A stretch of 5,601 nucleotides of DNA from Treponema sp. Lineage in GTDB: Bacteria; Spirochaetota; Spirochaetia; Treponematales; Breznakiellaceae. The stretch spans positions 1 to 5,601 of the forward strand of contig JAIRMT010000017.1 of the NCBI GenBank assembly GCA_031258505.1. The letters run 5' to 3'. Below, piece by piece: positions 5,589-5,601 of this stretch (its first letter is position 1; each line of letters starts with the position of its first letter). The notes under the pieces were generated by a model. That model saw only the letters and a list, made by a program, of their open reading frames with translations. It searched no databases and had not been told where the DNA came from. A program made the position numbers and the translations under genes.

Positions 5589-5595
5589 ACCTAAC
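5589..5595 (+). other. attC-like core box (ACCTAAC) at window end
   Basis: ACCTAAC fits the RYYYAAC consensus of the first core box of integron attC sites and lies 43 bases after the hicB stop, a normal place for one. Its partner box would lie beyond the window. A seven-base degenerate match is weak evidence on its own. Confidence 0.18.
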
Positions 5596-5601
5596 GTTCC
5601 G

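Overview
The window carries three intact chromosomal genes in a row on the + strand, followed by a small accessory patch of different base composition at the right end. The intact genes are an L-fucose isomerase (fucI, 240-2054), a 12-helix MATE efflux transporter (2149-3579) and peptide chain release factor 1 (prfA, 3616-4692). They are moderately to strongly G+C-rich and use the standard code with good or acceptable starts. The host is a bacterium. The content (fucose use, a MepA-like MATE pump, bacterial RF1) would suit a gut-associated anaerobe. A treponeme-like spirochaete is one possibility, but this is an impression only and nothing in the window proves a phylum.

Region by region: 1-239 has no gene I can support and holds an inverted repeat, a pyrimidine tract, a weak promoter candidate and the fucI ribosome binding site. 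2055-2148, between fucI and the transporter, is a 94-bp spacer unusually full of dyads, including two adjacent GTAC-rich palindromes that together form a 14-bp-stem hairpin. 3580-3615 is a short spacer with a sigma-70-like promoter placed so close to prfA that its transcript would be nearly leaderless. 4693-4989 holds no intact gene. It has an 18-codon ORF overlapping the prfA stop, a possible frameshifted mini-gene on the minus strand, and a dense G+C-rich cluster of hairpins at 4883-4974.

From about 4985 the sequence turns abruptly A+T-rich (about one third G+C) and contains the end of a type II toxin-antitoxin module: the C-terminal half of a HicA-type toxin (4990-5121), coupled by a one-base overlap to an intact HicB-type antitoxin with an HTH domain (5121-5546). 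The HicA fragment lacks the catalytic histidine region, so the antitoxin appears orphaned. The breakpoint lies against the hairpin cluster and a GTTATGC box, and the window ends in ACCTAAC. These resemble integron attC core boxes, so a gene-cassette origin for the hicAB remnant is a testable but unproven idea.

The three main genes do not form an obvious pathway. FucI acts in cytoplasmic sugar catabolism, the MATE protein exports cationic or other toxic compounds across the inner membrane, and RF1 ends translation at UAA/UAG. I see no convincing new system. The right-hand boundary and the fucI-transporter spacer deserve the closest look.
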